Of a DNA stretch of 64,000 nucleotides, positions 11,190 through 23,045 are shown in pieces. How positions within the stretch are numbered: the stretch's first letter is position 1; every line of letters begins with the position of its first letter. The notes beneath the pieces were generated by a model. The model was not told where the DNA came from and ran no database searches. It saw only the letters and a program-made list of their open reading frames with translations. The position numbers were made by a program, and so were the translations under genes. The stretch lies in assembly GCF_009905375.1 (NCBI RefSeq), contig NW_027420682.1, positions 1 through 64,000 of the forward strand, written 5' to 3'. This DNA is from Apium graveolens (taxonomy: Eukaryota; Streptophyta; Magnoliopsida; Apiales; Apiaceae).

Positions 11190-11927
11190 TAAACTTTATA
11201 TTCGTACATCGGATTAAAAAAAACTTACATAAATTACAAAATATTTATAAATGTTCTAACCGTACGGATATCAATATATATATATATATATATATATTCA
11301 GCGATGTAATAGTATTTTTAGAAAAAAATAAATGTATTTGATTTGATTTTTCAATAGTCAACCAGTAGTTGAACCAATACTTCTAACTAGTGTTGGTCCC
11401 ATATTGATGTTGCGATTTTTTTAAAAATATTAATGAATGATCCTACCGTACGGATGTCAAGATCTATATATTTGGTTTGTTTTTTTAATAGTCAACTAGT
11501 AGTTTGATCAATAAATTTAACTAGTATTTAATCTCATATTGATTTTTCGATTTTTTTAAAAATATTAATGAATGATCCAACCCTACGGATTTCAAGATAT
11601 ATATATATTTAAGTGATACGGCGAAATTCTTAGAAAAAAATAAATATACTTGGTTTTCTTTGTTAACAGTCAAACAGTAGTTTGACTAGTACTTCTAACC
11701 AGTGTTTGGTCCCATATTGATGTTGTGTTTTTTGTAAAATATTAATGAATTATCCAACCGTACGGATGTCAAGATTTATATATTTAGTGATATGGAAAAA
11801 AATTTATAAACCAATAAAAATATTTGGTTTGGTTTTTTAATAGTCAACTAGTAGTTTGACTAGTACTTCTAACTAGTGTTCAAAAAATTTATGAATGATT
11901 CAACCCTACGGATGTCAAGATCTATAT
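11190..11927. repeat. internal tandem repeats of the CACTA-like element, copy A
   Basis: Units of about 145-185 bp share ATCCAACCGTACGGATGTCA, then AAGATCTATATATTTTAG, and TAGTCAACTAGTAGTTTGAC blocks. Four to five units precede SIRE-B, and another begins after it (23046-23280). They correspond to the 174-bp array of copy B. An AT dinucleotide run lies at about 11275-11298. Confidence 0.8.
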
Positions 11928-12522
11928 TGTTAGATATATTTGAAAATGTCATGGTTTATATGATTTATGTTTAGTTTTCAGATCTTACTTTAACAGGATA
12001 AATCAGTACTTACTGGAAGTCAGGACTTAAGGATATCAGTACTTATATTATCAGGAGATAATCATCAGAAGATGGATATCAGAACTTAAGTGCTGAAGGA
12101 CGTTCAGATAAGAACAGTAGCTGATTAAAGGAAAGAAGATCGAGATAAACATAAGAAGAGATATGGATGAAGAAGGAATTCTATGAAGAATAGAATACTT
12201 GGAAGAAAAGATATCTGATTGATATATTTTAGGAAGCAGAATTATATTCCATATCAATTAGCGATTATCTTGTAACTATGTAGTATATAAACACAGACAT
12301 AGGGTTTACACAAAAAAAGGGATATCATATTCGAGAAGATTATTCATTGTAACCCTAGCAGCTCTCGTGATATGTGTTCATCACTGAGAGGTAACAGTTC
12401 CATACTGTAACAGAGTTTATTGTTTCAATAAAGTTTGTTTTCTGTTACTTGAAATATTAAAAGTTCGATTTGATTGTATTTTATACTGTATTCACCCCCT
12501 CTACAGTGTGTGTGACCTAACA
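11928..12522 (+). repeat. 5' LTR of SIRE-B
   Basis: 595 bp, TGTTAGATAT...GACCTAACA, nearly identical to 22453-23045. A TATA box (TATATAAA) at 12294-12301 would place the transcript start near 12325. The LTR includes ATCAGAACTTAAG near 12090, the reverse complement of the AAGTTCTGAT word found throughout the element. Confidence 0.95.
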
Positions 12523-12524
12523 AG

Positions 12525-12536
12525 TTGTATTAGAGC
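12525..12536 (+). other. primer-binding site of SIRE-B
   Basis: TTGTATTAGAGC lies two bases after the 5' LTR. It differs at two bases from TGGTATCAGAGC, the usual plant copia site complementary to the 3' end of initiator tRNA-Met. The changes suggest decay. Confidence 0.75.
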
Positions 12537-12578
12537 ATATCTGTTAACGCACATACAGTTAAAGATCCAAACACAATC

Positions 12579-14922
12579 ATGTCTGACACAGAAACTCCAA
12601 CTAAGCCTACCAAAACTGAAGAACCACCAAAGACACAAATTCAGAGTCGGTATGAGACCATCAGAGTTCCCATACTGAGACCATCTGAATATCCCATATG
12701 GAAGGTGAGGATGACCATATTCCTGGAAGAAACAGATCCAGAATATCTTGATAGAATCAAGGAAGGGCCTCACAAACCAACCAAGCTCACTGTTGCATTT
12801 GTAGGTGAAGCAGCAAAGACTGTACCAAAGGAGAAGAGTGATTATACTGCTGAAGATATATCATCAATTGCTAAGGATGCTAAGGTACGACACTTACTGC
12901 ATAGTGCCATTGATAATGTAATGTCAAACAGGGTAATTAACTGCAAGACTGCTAAGGAGATATGGGATGCTCTGGAAATAAGGTGTCAGGGAACTGATAC
13001 AATTAAGAAGAACAGGAAAACAATACTCACTCAAGAGTATGAACACTTTGACTCAAAGTCTAATGAGTCATTGACTGATTTATATGATAGATTTGTCATT
13101 GACTGATTTGTCATTGGTTGATAAGGAGTATGATCTTGAAGATTCAAACCTTAAATTCCTGTTAGCTCTTCCTGAATGCTGGGATTTGAAGGCAACAACA
13201 ATAAGAGACAGCTACAATCTTGATGAAACAACTCTTGATGAAATTTATGGAATGCTCAAGACTCATGAACTTGAGATGGAACAAAGAAGCAAGAGGAAAG
13301 GAGGAAAGTCAAGGACAGTTGCTCTTAAGGCTGAAGAAGAATCCCCCAAGGCAGCTACCTTAAGGAAAGACAAGGGTAAAGCTCTTTTCACAAAGTCTGA
13401 TACTGAGTCATCAAGTTCTGAAAGTGATGATGACTCAGATTCTGAAAGCTTGCCTGAGACTGATGTTGATGAGGAGATGATGAAGCTGTGTGCTCTTATG
13501 GTGAATGGGATCACAAAGATTACATACATAAAGTTCAGGAAGGGAAAGAAGTTTTCCAGGAAAGGCACAAGTTCTGATAAGAAAATTTTCAGAAGATCTG
13601 AGGGCAGAGAAGGAAAGTCTGACAGAGGAGATTATACCAATGTCAATTGCTATAACTGTGGTGAGAAAGGCCACATATCTCCTGATTGTAAGAAAGTGAA
13701 GGGTGACAAAGGCAAGGCTCTTGTCACAAAGAAGAAAAGCTGGACAGACACCTCAGACTCTGAAAGTGAGGAGAACTATGCTTTGATGGCAAATGCTGAT
13801 AAAGAAAGTGCTGAGAGCAGTTCTGAAGCTGCTGAAACAAAGGTACCTCAGACTACTTATGCTTTTCATACTGATGATATTAATGAGTTGAGAAGATATC
13901 TTAAAACCATGTTTGTTAGTTATAGAGATCAAACTTTAACATGTGAAAGATTAACTTCTAAAAATCTTGCCTTTAAGAAAAGAAATGATTTTTTAGAAAA
14001 AGAGTTAGTAATGTTCCATCAAACTCAGAAGGATAGAGATGATGCTTTTTATGTTAGGGATGAAGTGCTAAAAATGAATGAATCTCTAAAAACTGAGTTA
14101 GAAAAGGAAAGAGAGATTATCAGGACTTGGACTAACTCTGGCAGAACAACTCAAAATTTGCTAAGTAGTGAAAATTGGAAAGAGGGCTTAGGTTATGGAG
14201 AGGATAAGAATGATAAAGGAACTGTAGAAATTAAGCCTGTTGTTAAGCAAAAGCCAAAGTTAAAACCTGTTAAGTTTGTAACTGTAAAGTCTGATAATGA
14301 GAAATCAGAAGTTAAAGTGGAATTAACTTCTGACAAACTAAAACAGGAAAAGACAGCTGAAGTAAACATAGGCTTAATGATTAAGAAGCAGCTTAAGCAT
14401 AAGCTGAAAGATGTTAAGAATGCAAACAAGGTAAAATCACCTAGGAAAAATAGGAATGGAAAGGAAGGTGTGAATAAAAGCAATGATTATAAACCTGTTC
14501 CTGATGCTCCTAGGAAAACATGTCATAACTATGGAAGTTCTAACCATCTGGCTTCTTTTTGCTGGAAGAATAAGAATATTAACTCCTTACCTTCAAAATC
14601 AGGAGTTAAGAGTCAGTATGTTAGATACAAACCACAAAATCCTTGTTTTCATTGTGGTAGTTTATGGCATTCCATTTATACTTGTAAGGAATATCATAGT
14701 TTGTACTATGATTATTATCAAATAAAACCTTCTTTGAAGAAAGTTTTCATTGTTCCTTCTAGTGTAAATTCTGATTCAAAGTCTAATAGTGTAAGTTCTG
14801 ATAAGAAAAATGTTAACATAAACTCTGATGCTAAATCCGCTGCAAATGTTAACAAACTTGATAAGGCCAAAGGATCCAAGCAAGTTTGGGTCCTTAAAAC
14901 TAATCATTAGTGGTCTTTGTGA
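12579..14922 (+). pseudogene. gag: SIRE-B gag (capsid/nucleocapsid), frameshifted
   Basis: Gag packages the element RNA into virus-like particles. The start is ATG 12579 (MSDTETPTKPTKTEEPP), also the start in SIRE-C. The capsid-type region (YETIRVPILRPSEYPIWKVR) leads to a frameshift near 13095-13106. The rest is in the next frame from about 13084, with a CX2CX4HX4C zinc knuckle (CYNCGEKGHISPDC, 13648-13689), a Lys/Ser-rich coiled region, and two knuckle-like motifs further on, the first damaged (CHNYGSSNH, then CFHCGSLWHSIYTC). TAG at 14908-14910 is followed by an in-frame TGA at 14920-14922. SIRE-C lacks the TAG (TTG there) but has the same TGA. Confidence 0.9.
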
Positions 14923-17713
14923 TTGCAGGGCAACAGGAAAAATATTCTAGTTCTGGACAGTGGATGTTCAGGACATATGACTGGAAATAAAGCACTGCTA
15001 TCAGACTTTGTGGAGAAAGTTGGCCCAAATGTTTCTTATGGAGATGGCAATATTGGAAAAACATTGGGATATGGTAATATCAATCTTGGGAATGTCATCA
15101 TTAAAGAAGTAGCTCTGGTCTCAGGACTTAAACACAATTTGCTGAGTTTAAGTCAAATCTGTGACAACGGTTATCATGTTGATTTCTTTGAAGAACACTG
15201 CGAAGTTGTGAGTAAATCCAAAGGCAAAGTTGTTCTGAAAGGATACAGGTTTGGTAACATTAATGAAGCTAAGTTTTCAACAAATACTGATGGTTCTGCA
15301 ATCTGTCTGATGAGTAGAGCATCAATTAAAGAAAGCTGGAATTAGCACAAGAAACTCTCTCATTTAAATTTCAACAATATAAATGAGCTGGTCAAGAAAG
15401 ATCTTGTGAGAGGACTGCCAAAGTCAGTATTTGCTCCTGATGGCCTTTGTGATTCTTGTCAGAAGGCCAAACAAAGAAAATCTTCATTCAAGAGCAAGAC
15501 TGAATCATCAATTCTTGAGCCTTATCATCTATTACATGTTGATCTATTTGGTCCAGTGAATGTCATGTCTATTGCAAAGAAGAAATATGCATTGGTCATA
15601 GTGGATGAGTTCACTAGATACACATGGGTGTATTTCTTGCACACAAAAAGTGAAACTGCATCTATCTTGATTGATCATCCACAGCAAAATGGAGTTGTTG
15701 AAAGGAAGAATAGAACTCTCATTGAAGCTGCACGAACAATGCTTGAAGAAGCAAAGCTTTCAACCTATTTTTGGGCTGAAGCTGTGCAGACTGCTTGTTT
15801 TACTCAAAATGCAACACTTATTAACAAGCATGGAAAAACACCATATGAGATGGTGAAGAAAAAGAAGCCAAATCTGAAATACTTATATGTATTTGGATGC
15901 AAGTGTTTTGTTCTCAAGACTCATCCTGAACAGCTATCCAAGTTTGATCTAAAAGCTGATGAAGGAATCTTTGTTGGATATCCACTTTCCACAAAAGCCT
16001 TCAGAGTCTATAATTTGAGAACATAAGTGGTCATGGAATCTATTAATGTCTCTTTTGATGACAAGAAGATTACTGGTCTTGAAGATTTCATTGACCATGA
16101 TCAGCTGAGATTTGAAAATGAAGACTCAAATTCTGATACTGAAAATCCTGACAGTCTAAGTCCTGATATTGTAAACTCTGATGGATTAAAATCTGATGTT
16201 ATTGAAACTGTGGTGACTACATCAAAGGAAGATGCACCTATGCAGGGGGAGCATACTCAAGATCTTACCATATCTCAAGAAACATCAGAACATACATCTG
16301 GCTCTTCAAATTCTGATTCGTCAAGTTCTGATAAGCCAAGTTCTGCCAGTGCTGAAAATCTAAATTCTGAAGAATCCAACTCAGAGAGCATAGTTTCAGG
16401 GGGAGCATCAGAAAATGAAAATGAAGACAGCATGGATCATGGGGGAGCATCCAGTTCTAGAGAAAACCTTCGATCTGCAAGGAAGTGGACAAAATCACAT
16501 ACACCTGATTTGATAATTGGAAATCCTGATGCAGGTGTCAGAACTAGAACAGGTACTTCAAATAAATATCTTTACAATTCTTTTCTCTCTCAGACTGAGC
16601 CAAAGAAAGTGGAAGAAGCTCTTCAAGATGCTGATTGGGTGCAAGCAATACAGGAAGAGTTGAATGAATTTGAAAGAAACAAAGTCTGGACCCTAGTGCC
16701 AAGACCAAAGAATAGATCTGTTGTTGGTACAAAGTGGGTATTCAGAAACAAAACTGACAGTGATGGCATAATTACAAGGAATAAGGCAAGGCTGGTTGCA
16801 AAAGGATATTCTCAACAGGAGGGAATTGATTATGATGAAACATTTGCACCAGTTGCTAGGTTAGAAGCCATAAGGATATTTTTGGCTTATGATGCTCACA
16901 AAAAGTTTACTGTCTTTCAAATGGATGTGAAAAGTGCTTTTCTCAATGGAGAATTGGAGGAGGAAGTATATGTTGAACAACTTCCAGGCTTTGTAGATTC
17001 CAAACATCCAGATTATGTCTACAGGCTTGATAAAGCACTTTATGGACTTAAGCAAGCTCCTAGAGCATGGTATGAGACTTTAGCTCAGTTTCTTCTGAAA
17101 AGTGGATTCAAAAGAGGAACAATAGACAAAACACTGTTCTACCTCAGCCATGGAAAAGACTTACTTCTGGTCCAGATTTATGTTGATGATATCATTTTTG
17201 GGTCTACAAATGACAGACTTTGCAAGAAGTTTGCCAAACTGATGCAGTCAAGGTATCAAATGAGTATGATGAGGGAACTTAGCTATTTTCTGGGCCTTCA
17301 AGTCAAGCAGAATGAAGAAGGCACTTTTATTTGTCAAACTAAGTACACCAGAAACTTGCTGAAGAAATTTGAAATGCAAGATTGTTCAAGTGCATCCACT
17401 CCCATGACCACTGCAACAAAACTGGATAAGGATACTGGTAAATCAGTAGATATTATTGATTACAGAGGTATGATTGGCTCTCTAATCTATCTAACTGCTA
17501 GTAGACCTGATATCATGTATGCTACCTGTCTTTGTGCAAGATTTCAAGCAGATCCAAGAGAACCTCACTTAACAGCTGTGAAAAGAATTTTCAAGTATCT
17601 TAAAGGAACAGCTGATCTTGGATTGTGGTATCCTAGAGAATCAGATTTTAAACTAATAGGTTACTCAGATGCAGATTTTGCAGGTTGCAAAATTGATAGG
17701 AAAAGCACAAGTG
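14923..17713 (+). pseudogene. pol: SIRE-B pol: protease, integrase, reverse transcriptase, partial RNase H
   Basis: In frame with gag after the TGA. Protease has the DSG active-site motif (VLDSGCSGHMTG, Asp at 14956). The integrase zinc region follows TAG 15343-15345 (TGG in SIRE-C). The integrase core has lost about 137 bases at 15678/15679, removing the second catalytic Asp. TAA at 16024-16026 follows. A Ser/Asp/Glu-rich linker (about 16100-16450) leads to RT with [17 protein letters not shown] and the YVDD active site near 17180. RNase H breaks off at [18 protein letters not shown], where a deletion joins the small-ORF region. Copy is inactive; the domain order PR-INT-RT-RH identifies Ty1/copia. 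Confidence 0.93.
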
Positions 17714-17785
17714 GAAGCTCTCCGCCAGCAAGAGCGAATCATTCGACTCGCCATTCTGTTTGTCGAGTGTAGGAAGAAGAAATGA
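17714..17785 (+). pseudogene. 3' end of the SIRE-B small ORF (24 codons)
   Basis: After the RNase H break the DNA continues with the last 23 sense codons and TGA stop of the small ORF, matching SIRE-C 49022-49093 with few changes ([16 protein letters not shown] and a basic end). It is out of frame with the broken RNase H. The promoter, start and first two-thirds are deleted. Confidence 0.8.
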
Positions 17786-18501
17786 TTTAATTTCTTCTTC
17801 CTATTTTTCTTCATCATCAGCCTTGCCCTACTTCTTGAGCTAGGATAAAGGCTGTTGATGTTAGGATTAGAAGCTTAGGGAAATCTTGTACAAGTTCTGA
17901 TGTAATTTAAATTTCATGAATGTATTCTCTTGATATATTAATGAAATTTGTTTTTGTTTCAAGATCTTGTCTCTGAGATATTTTAATGCATTGTTAAATC
18001 TTAATACATATTCATATTCTGATGACCATATAAATTCTGTTTTAATTTAAGTTCTAATTTTCCTTTATCAGTACTTACTCATCTGATTTATCTTGGTCAT
18101 TTTCACTCGATTTATTTTCAGAATATTGATGTTGCAGTGAATAATAATTAAATAAGTGGGAACGGTTTCAATTCTGAATTAAAACTGTTTTACCTTGATT
18201 AATGGAATATCTGGGTAAGTGGAATGGTTTTTCCTTAAAAAACTGCAAGTGGGTAAGTAATGATTACTATTTTCTCGTGCCCAGTAACTATCCGTTATTA
18301 CTGCATGTCTGACAGGTGTCCAACGGTTATATTTTAAAAAAAAAGTATAAGTAAGACAGAGAGAGGATTTTTTAATCTTTTATCTCCTTTCATACTTTTT
18401 CTCTCTACTTGCTTTTACTCTCTTTCTTCTTCTCACGTTGGTTTTTCATACAGACATTTTATCAAACACCTAACAGGCACTCTTAAATCTCAATTTTTCT
18501 C
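17786..18501 (+). other. leader of the SIRE-B env-position ORF
   Basis: No gene. First comes the 3' end tract with ATATTAATGAAATT near 17936, then a stretch with several TTCTGAT words, TATAAGTAAG near 18346, and a strongly pyrimidine-rich leader (TTTTTCTCTCTACTTGC, CTCTTTCTTCTTCTC) just before ATG 18502. The same arrangement is kept in SIRE-C. Confidence 0.6.
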
Positions 18502-21500
18502 ATGGCACCAAAGGATTTAATCATTGATGGAGCTAAATTTGTTCCAAACAACTATGCTGCAATTCTTGATCATGCTGAAGCTCCATCTGAATTGCATTTT
18601 GTGCAAGATCTTCTTGCACACAGTGAGATTGGGTATGCATTGACCCATCCTTCAGTCTTTTCGAGCCAACAAGTTCTGACATTTTGGCGGACTGGGCACT
18701 TTGATAATGGTGGTACACATGGCACTCCCAGTATTGTTTTCGAAGTGGGTGATTCTTCATATGCAGTCATTCCTGGTACAATACGCAAGGCTCTACATCT
18801 CCCAGAAGGATGTACCTTTTCAATTCCAGAGGAATCAGCTCTTCAGGAGTTAATGGCCAGTTTGGGGTATGAACAGAGTTTGGCAAAGCTTGGGTAGTTG
18901 AAACGGGCTCATATCAGAAGGGAATGGAGCTTCTTCTTCGACTGCATCACTAAAGCTTTTGGGAACAAGTGTTCGAATTTTGATGACATCCCCATAATGA
19001 GTCAGCACATCGGGTATGCCATTATAAACTAAACTTATTTTGATTTTGCAACTGCTATAATAGGTTTTATTGGGGATAGGATGACAGAGGATAGGAATGT
19101 TGTCTACTTTTCTAGATTCTGTCAACTTATATATACTTTTTGTACTGATGAACCTCAATTAGTCAGTTCCTCAACTTCACCTTTTAAGGTTGCAAAACGT
19201 TACTTTAATGACCTGATAAATGCTGACACTAAAAAATCTGTGGTAAGACCTTTACAGATTCCTCAGTCTGTAAAACAGATCTTAGTAAATGCTGATCCTG
19301 ATATTTATAGATCTGTTTATTCTGATGTCCAACCAACAACAACCTCCCAAACACCACAACAACCATCAGCACCTACCACTCATTCTACTCAACCAACCCT
19401 CAGGCAATATATCAAATCCTATCTCTCCACTTCACAGACAGTTCAACCCTCATCCTCAGCACCTACTGTGAAGCCTTCATCTTCCAAACCTAAGAGGACA
19501 AAGACTGTTCCTCAAACACCTCAAAAGAGAAGGAGGATTGCTTTGAGAGATGAATCTGATACTGAGGAATAGGTTCCTTTTTCAGAACCTGTTGTTAAAG
19601 AAGCTGAGAAAGTGACTTCTCAGAAGGATTCTGGAATTGGGGGATCTAGGCTTCTCAAGAGGCTTAGAAGAATGACTATTCCTGAAACTCCCAAGGAATC
19701 CATACCTACAAAGAGATACAAGAAACAGAGGGTAAAAAGGCCAGTTTCAGATGATGAAGAAGAAGCAGCTAAGGAAGGGGAACAGGAATCTCTGATCTCA
19801 CAAGAAAAGGAATCTGCTCCAGTCACTACTTCTCCATCAACTCCAACTCAGGAAGCTGTTACTGAAAAGGCCACCACACCATCTATGTCTCCTGTTCAAA
19901 AATATGTATCTCCTGTTGATCCAGACACAAGTGTTGATATTGATGTTCAAAACTTGGTTGTGCCTGAAGTAATTCTCTTAGAAGCTCCAACAGCAACTAA
20001 TCCATCAACAACACCTGTTACTGATGCTGTTCAAACTCCAGAGTTATCTACTACACCTTCTCTGCATCTAGATGCTGATGATCAGAATATAGGTGAGCAT
20101 CAGGATATGACTGTTGATCAGAACTTAGAACCAGATCAGAAATTAGAGGATGTTGAAGCCTCCATTGCTACTCACATTGTTGTTTTATCAGAAGATACTA
20201 ATTCTTTAAGTTCTGATGCTGCAAATGCTGGAGATACTGGTGATGCTGCTCCAAATGCAGATGCTGATGAAGCAGGTCCTTCAGGACATGCTCCTCAACA
20301 AACTATTCTTAAGTGTGAACTTGTTAAGAAGTTTGTTACCAGAGAAGCACCAGTGCCTTGGAGTGAAACTCCTGCAGGACAGGAGTGGACTAAGGAATGG
20401 AACTCAGTTTCCTGCGTTCCAACTGCAAAGCATCTTGCTAAGCAATTGACAAAAGCTGATGAAATGTTAAATTCTGATGATTTCAAAACACAGCTTAGAG
20501 TCACTGCATTGAGTACTAAACATCTACAAGGTCTTCATTCAACTACTCATGCAGAGCTACACAAGATTCAGGAAGAATTCATTAAGCAAGGAGAAGTTTA
20601 GAAACTTGACAAGAAAAGGTTCTTCCAACCTACCTTTGACAGGATTGCGTATATTGAGAAGACTCACGAGAAACAACAAGCTCAGATTGATGATATTCTG
20701 AAAAATCAAGCTTCTCAGCAATCTCAACTTACTGAAATCCAAGCCTCAGTGGAATTGCTTGTCTCTCTTCTACTACCTGATGATGCCAAAAAGGGGGAGA
20801 AAGTAATTAAGTCCAAATGCAAGCCTGACAAGACACTGAACGGAAAGGATGATGAAAAGGATGATCAAGGAAGCTCTGGAATGGGTAGAGGCCATAGTCA
20901 AGGTAGAGGTTTCACATCAAGAAAAGCTGAAATCACAAGTCACAGGACCAGTTCTGATACTGGGAAAAGAATTAGTTCTGCTACTGGTAAAAGGATAAGT
21001 TCTGATGAACTTTTAGATCTTGATGAAGAAATGTCAAGACAGTTATTTCTTCAGGAAAATCCAGGAATGGACTTGGAGAGTTTAATGGAAGAAGAAGCCA
21101 GACTTAAATCAGAAAAAGTCACATCTAAATCTAAAGCTTCTGGTAAAAAGACACTTCCAAAACTCAAAGGCATTGTGATAAAAGAAAGGACAAATACTGA
21201 AGCAACATTGGCTAAATCACAACCGCAGATAGATCCAAGATCCAAGGGTAAAGAAAAGGTTGGTGAACCTATCAAGGTTTATGTGCCTCCTGAGAATGAA
21301 GAAATCACTGATGAAAAGGATGATCTTGCTTAGACTTCAAGAAAAGTTCTTAAAACAACCTCTGACATGGCTCAAGTTGTTCAGAGTCAAGATACAGTAA
21401 ATTCTGATATTCCAAAGAAGCAAGTAACCTCTAACACAGCTCAAGTTAACTTGATATCAGAAGATAGACCAAAGACACTCCTACCAGGATTCACTAAAGC

Positions 21501-22248
21501 AAAACAGACTCAACCTTTGAAGACTGCTGCAAGTGGTTTTGAAGCAAGAGTAGTTACTGGAAAGGAAGCAAGAGATAAAACTGGATTGGGAAGTGCTGAT
21601 GAAAGAAGAATACAGAACACTACCAATGATCCAACTTCCTTGAGTGAACCAGGTATTGGAGCAACTCCTGAGAGATTGAATCAACTAGAATCTGTACAAA
21701 TGGTTTACCATACCTACTTGAAAGAACACATCTTGTTGTACTTTATGACAGATGGTAGGGTTTATCATATAAGGCAAAATGCCATTCCATTGAAGTATTT
21801 TGAAGAATTGGAGCATGTACTATTCTTACTTCAAGTGGATGACAGATTGAAAGGAAGTGCTGCAAACTATTTGAAGGATCAGATTCAGAGACAGAAAAGG
21901 ATTTATTCTGTTAAGTCTGACAGCACATATGTTCCAAAGTACAGAGATCACAAGGGTGATATAGTTGAAATGAAGCCCAACACTACTAAAATTATAACTA
22001 CCTTTCTAGGTTACAGGGCTGTGGAATTCAATCTTGAGTCTGATAAAGCTTATTTGATCAGACTGGATCAGGATATAAGAAAAGCAAAGACTAATGATCT
22101 CAGGGCTGCAATTTTTCAAATTGGTGAAGATAATGCAGAGCTTGAAGATGCTAAAAGGAGAATGATTGATGAACTTAGATATGCTGAGAGATGTTTGTTG
22201 AAGAACTATCTCAGAACAACTCCTGACATCAGAGAGATCAGAAGATGA
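18502..22248 (+). pseudogene. SIRE-B env-position ORF, 1249 codons with five in-frame stops
   Basis: One frame runs from ATG 18502 (MAPKDLIIDGAKFVPNN) to TGA 22246-22248. In-frame stops lie at 18895 (TAG), 19030 (TAA), 19570 (TAG), 20599 (TAG) and 21331 (TAG). Four replace CAG or CAA present in SIRE-C. Regions: an N-terminal globular part of about 200 residues with FWRTG; a Ser/Thr/Pro/Gln-rich part; a basic KRTKTVPQTPQKRRR segment like a nuclear signal; an acidic Ser/Asp/Thr part; a coiled coil (about 20640-20780, QAQIDDILKNQASQQSQL); and a C-terminal region with two predicted helices. Sireviruses often call this position envelope-like, but I see no signal peptide and no membrane-spanning segment. 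Confidence 0.8.
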
Positions 22249-22438
22249 AGCCAAGTCAAGATCTACAACTGCTTAAATTCTGATAAGGATACAGACTGAA
22301 GTTTTTATCAGAAGTTAAATATTGGTAAAGCTTTAAGGACTGTAAGTTATAGTTATCTAGTCTAATTCTCATGCATTTGTACTTAATGTTTTTGACATCA
22401 TCAAATATCTGTTAAACTTGTATATTATGCTAATTTAC

Positions 22439-22452
22439 AAGTTGGGGGAGAT
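22439..22452 (+). other. polypurine tract of SIRE-B
   Basis: AAGTTGGGGGAGAT directly abuts the 3' LTR; it would prime plus-strand DNA synthesis. The same tract ends SIRE-A and SIRE-C. Confidence 0.9.
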
Positions 22453-23045
22453 TGTTAGATATATTTGATAATGTCATGGTTAATATGATTTATGTTTAGT
22501 TTTCAGATCTTACTTTAACAGGATAAATTAGTACTTACTGGAAGTCAGGACTTAAGGATATCAATACTTATATTATCAGGAGATAATCATCAGAAGATGG
22601 ATATCAGAACTTAAGTGCTGAAGGATGTTCAGATAAGGACAGTGGCTGATTAAAGGAAAGAAGATCGAGATAAACATAATAAGAGATATGCATGAAAAAG
22701 GAATTCTATGAAGAATAGAATACTTGGAAGAAAAGATATCTGATTGATATATTTTAGGAAGCAGAATTATATTCCATATCAATTAGCGATTATCTTGTAA
22801 CTGTGTAGTATATAAACACAGACATAGGGTTTACACAAAAAGTGTTATCATATTCGAGAAGATTATTCATTGTAACCCTAGCAGCTCTCGTGATATTTGT
22901 TCATCACTGAGAGGTAACAGTTCCATACTGTAACAGAGTTTATTATTTCAATAAAGTTTGTTTTATGTTACTTGAAATATTAAAAGTTCGATTTGATTGT
23001 ATTTTACATTGTATTCACCCCCTCTATAGTGTGTGTGACCTAACA
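22453..23045 (+). repeat. 3' LTR of SIRE-B
   Basis: 593 bp, TGTTAGATATATTTG...GACCTAACA, followed by the target duplication TATAT. TATATAAA lies at 22809-22816. It differs from the 5' LTR at a limited number of positions, so the element is not recent but both ends derive from one insertion. Confidence 0.95.

Larger units (their letters stand above)
11928..23045 (+). mobile_element. SIRE-B: complete but decayed Sirevirus-type Ty1/copia element
   Basis: An 11,118-bp element bounded by TGTTAG...CTAACA LTRs of 595 and 593 bp and the 5-bp target duplication TATAT (11923-11927 and 23046-23050). The interior has a primer-binding site, gag, pol, the end of the small ORF, a long env-position ORF and a polypurine tract. 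It lost part of integrase and about 2 kb between RNase H and the small ORF, compared with SIRE-C. It lies in a tandem repeat of the CACTA-like element. Confidence 0.95.
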
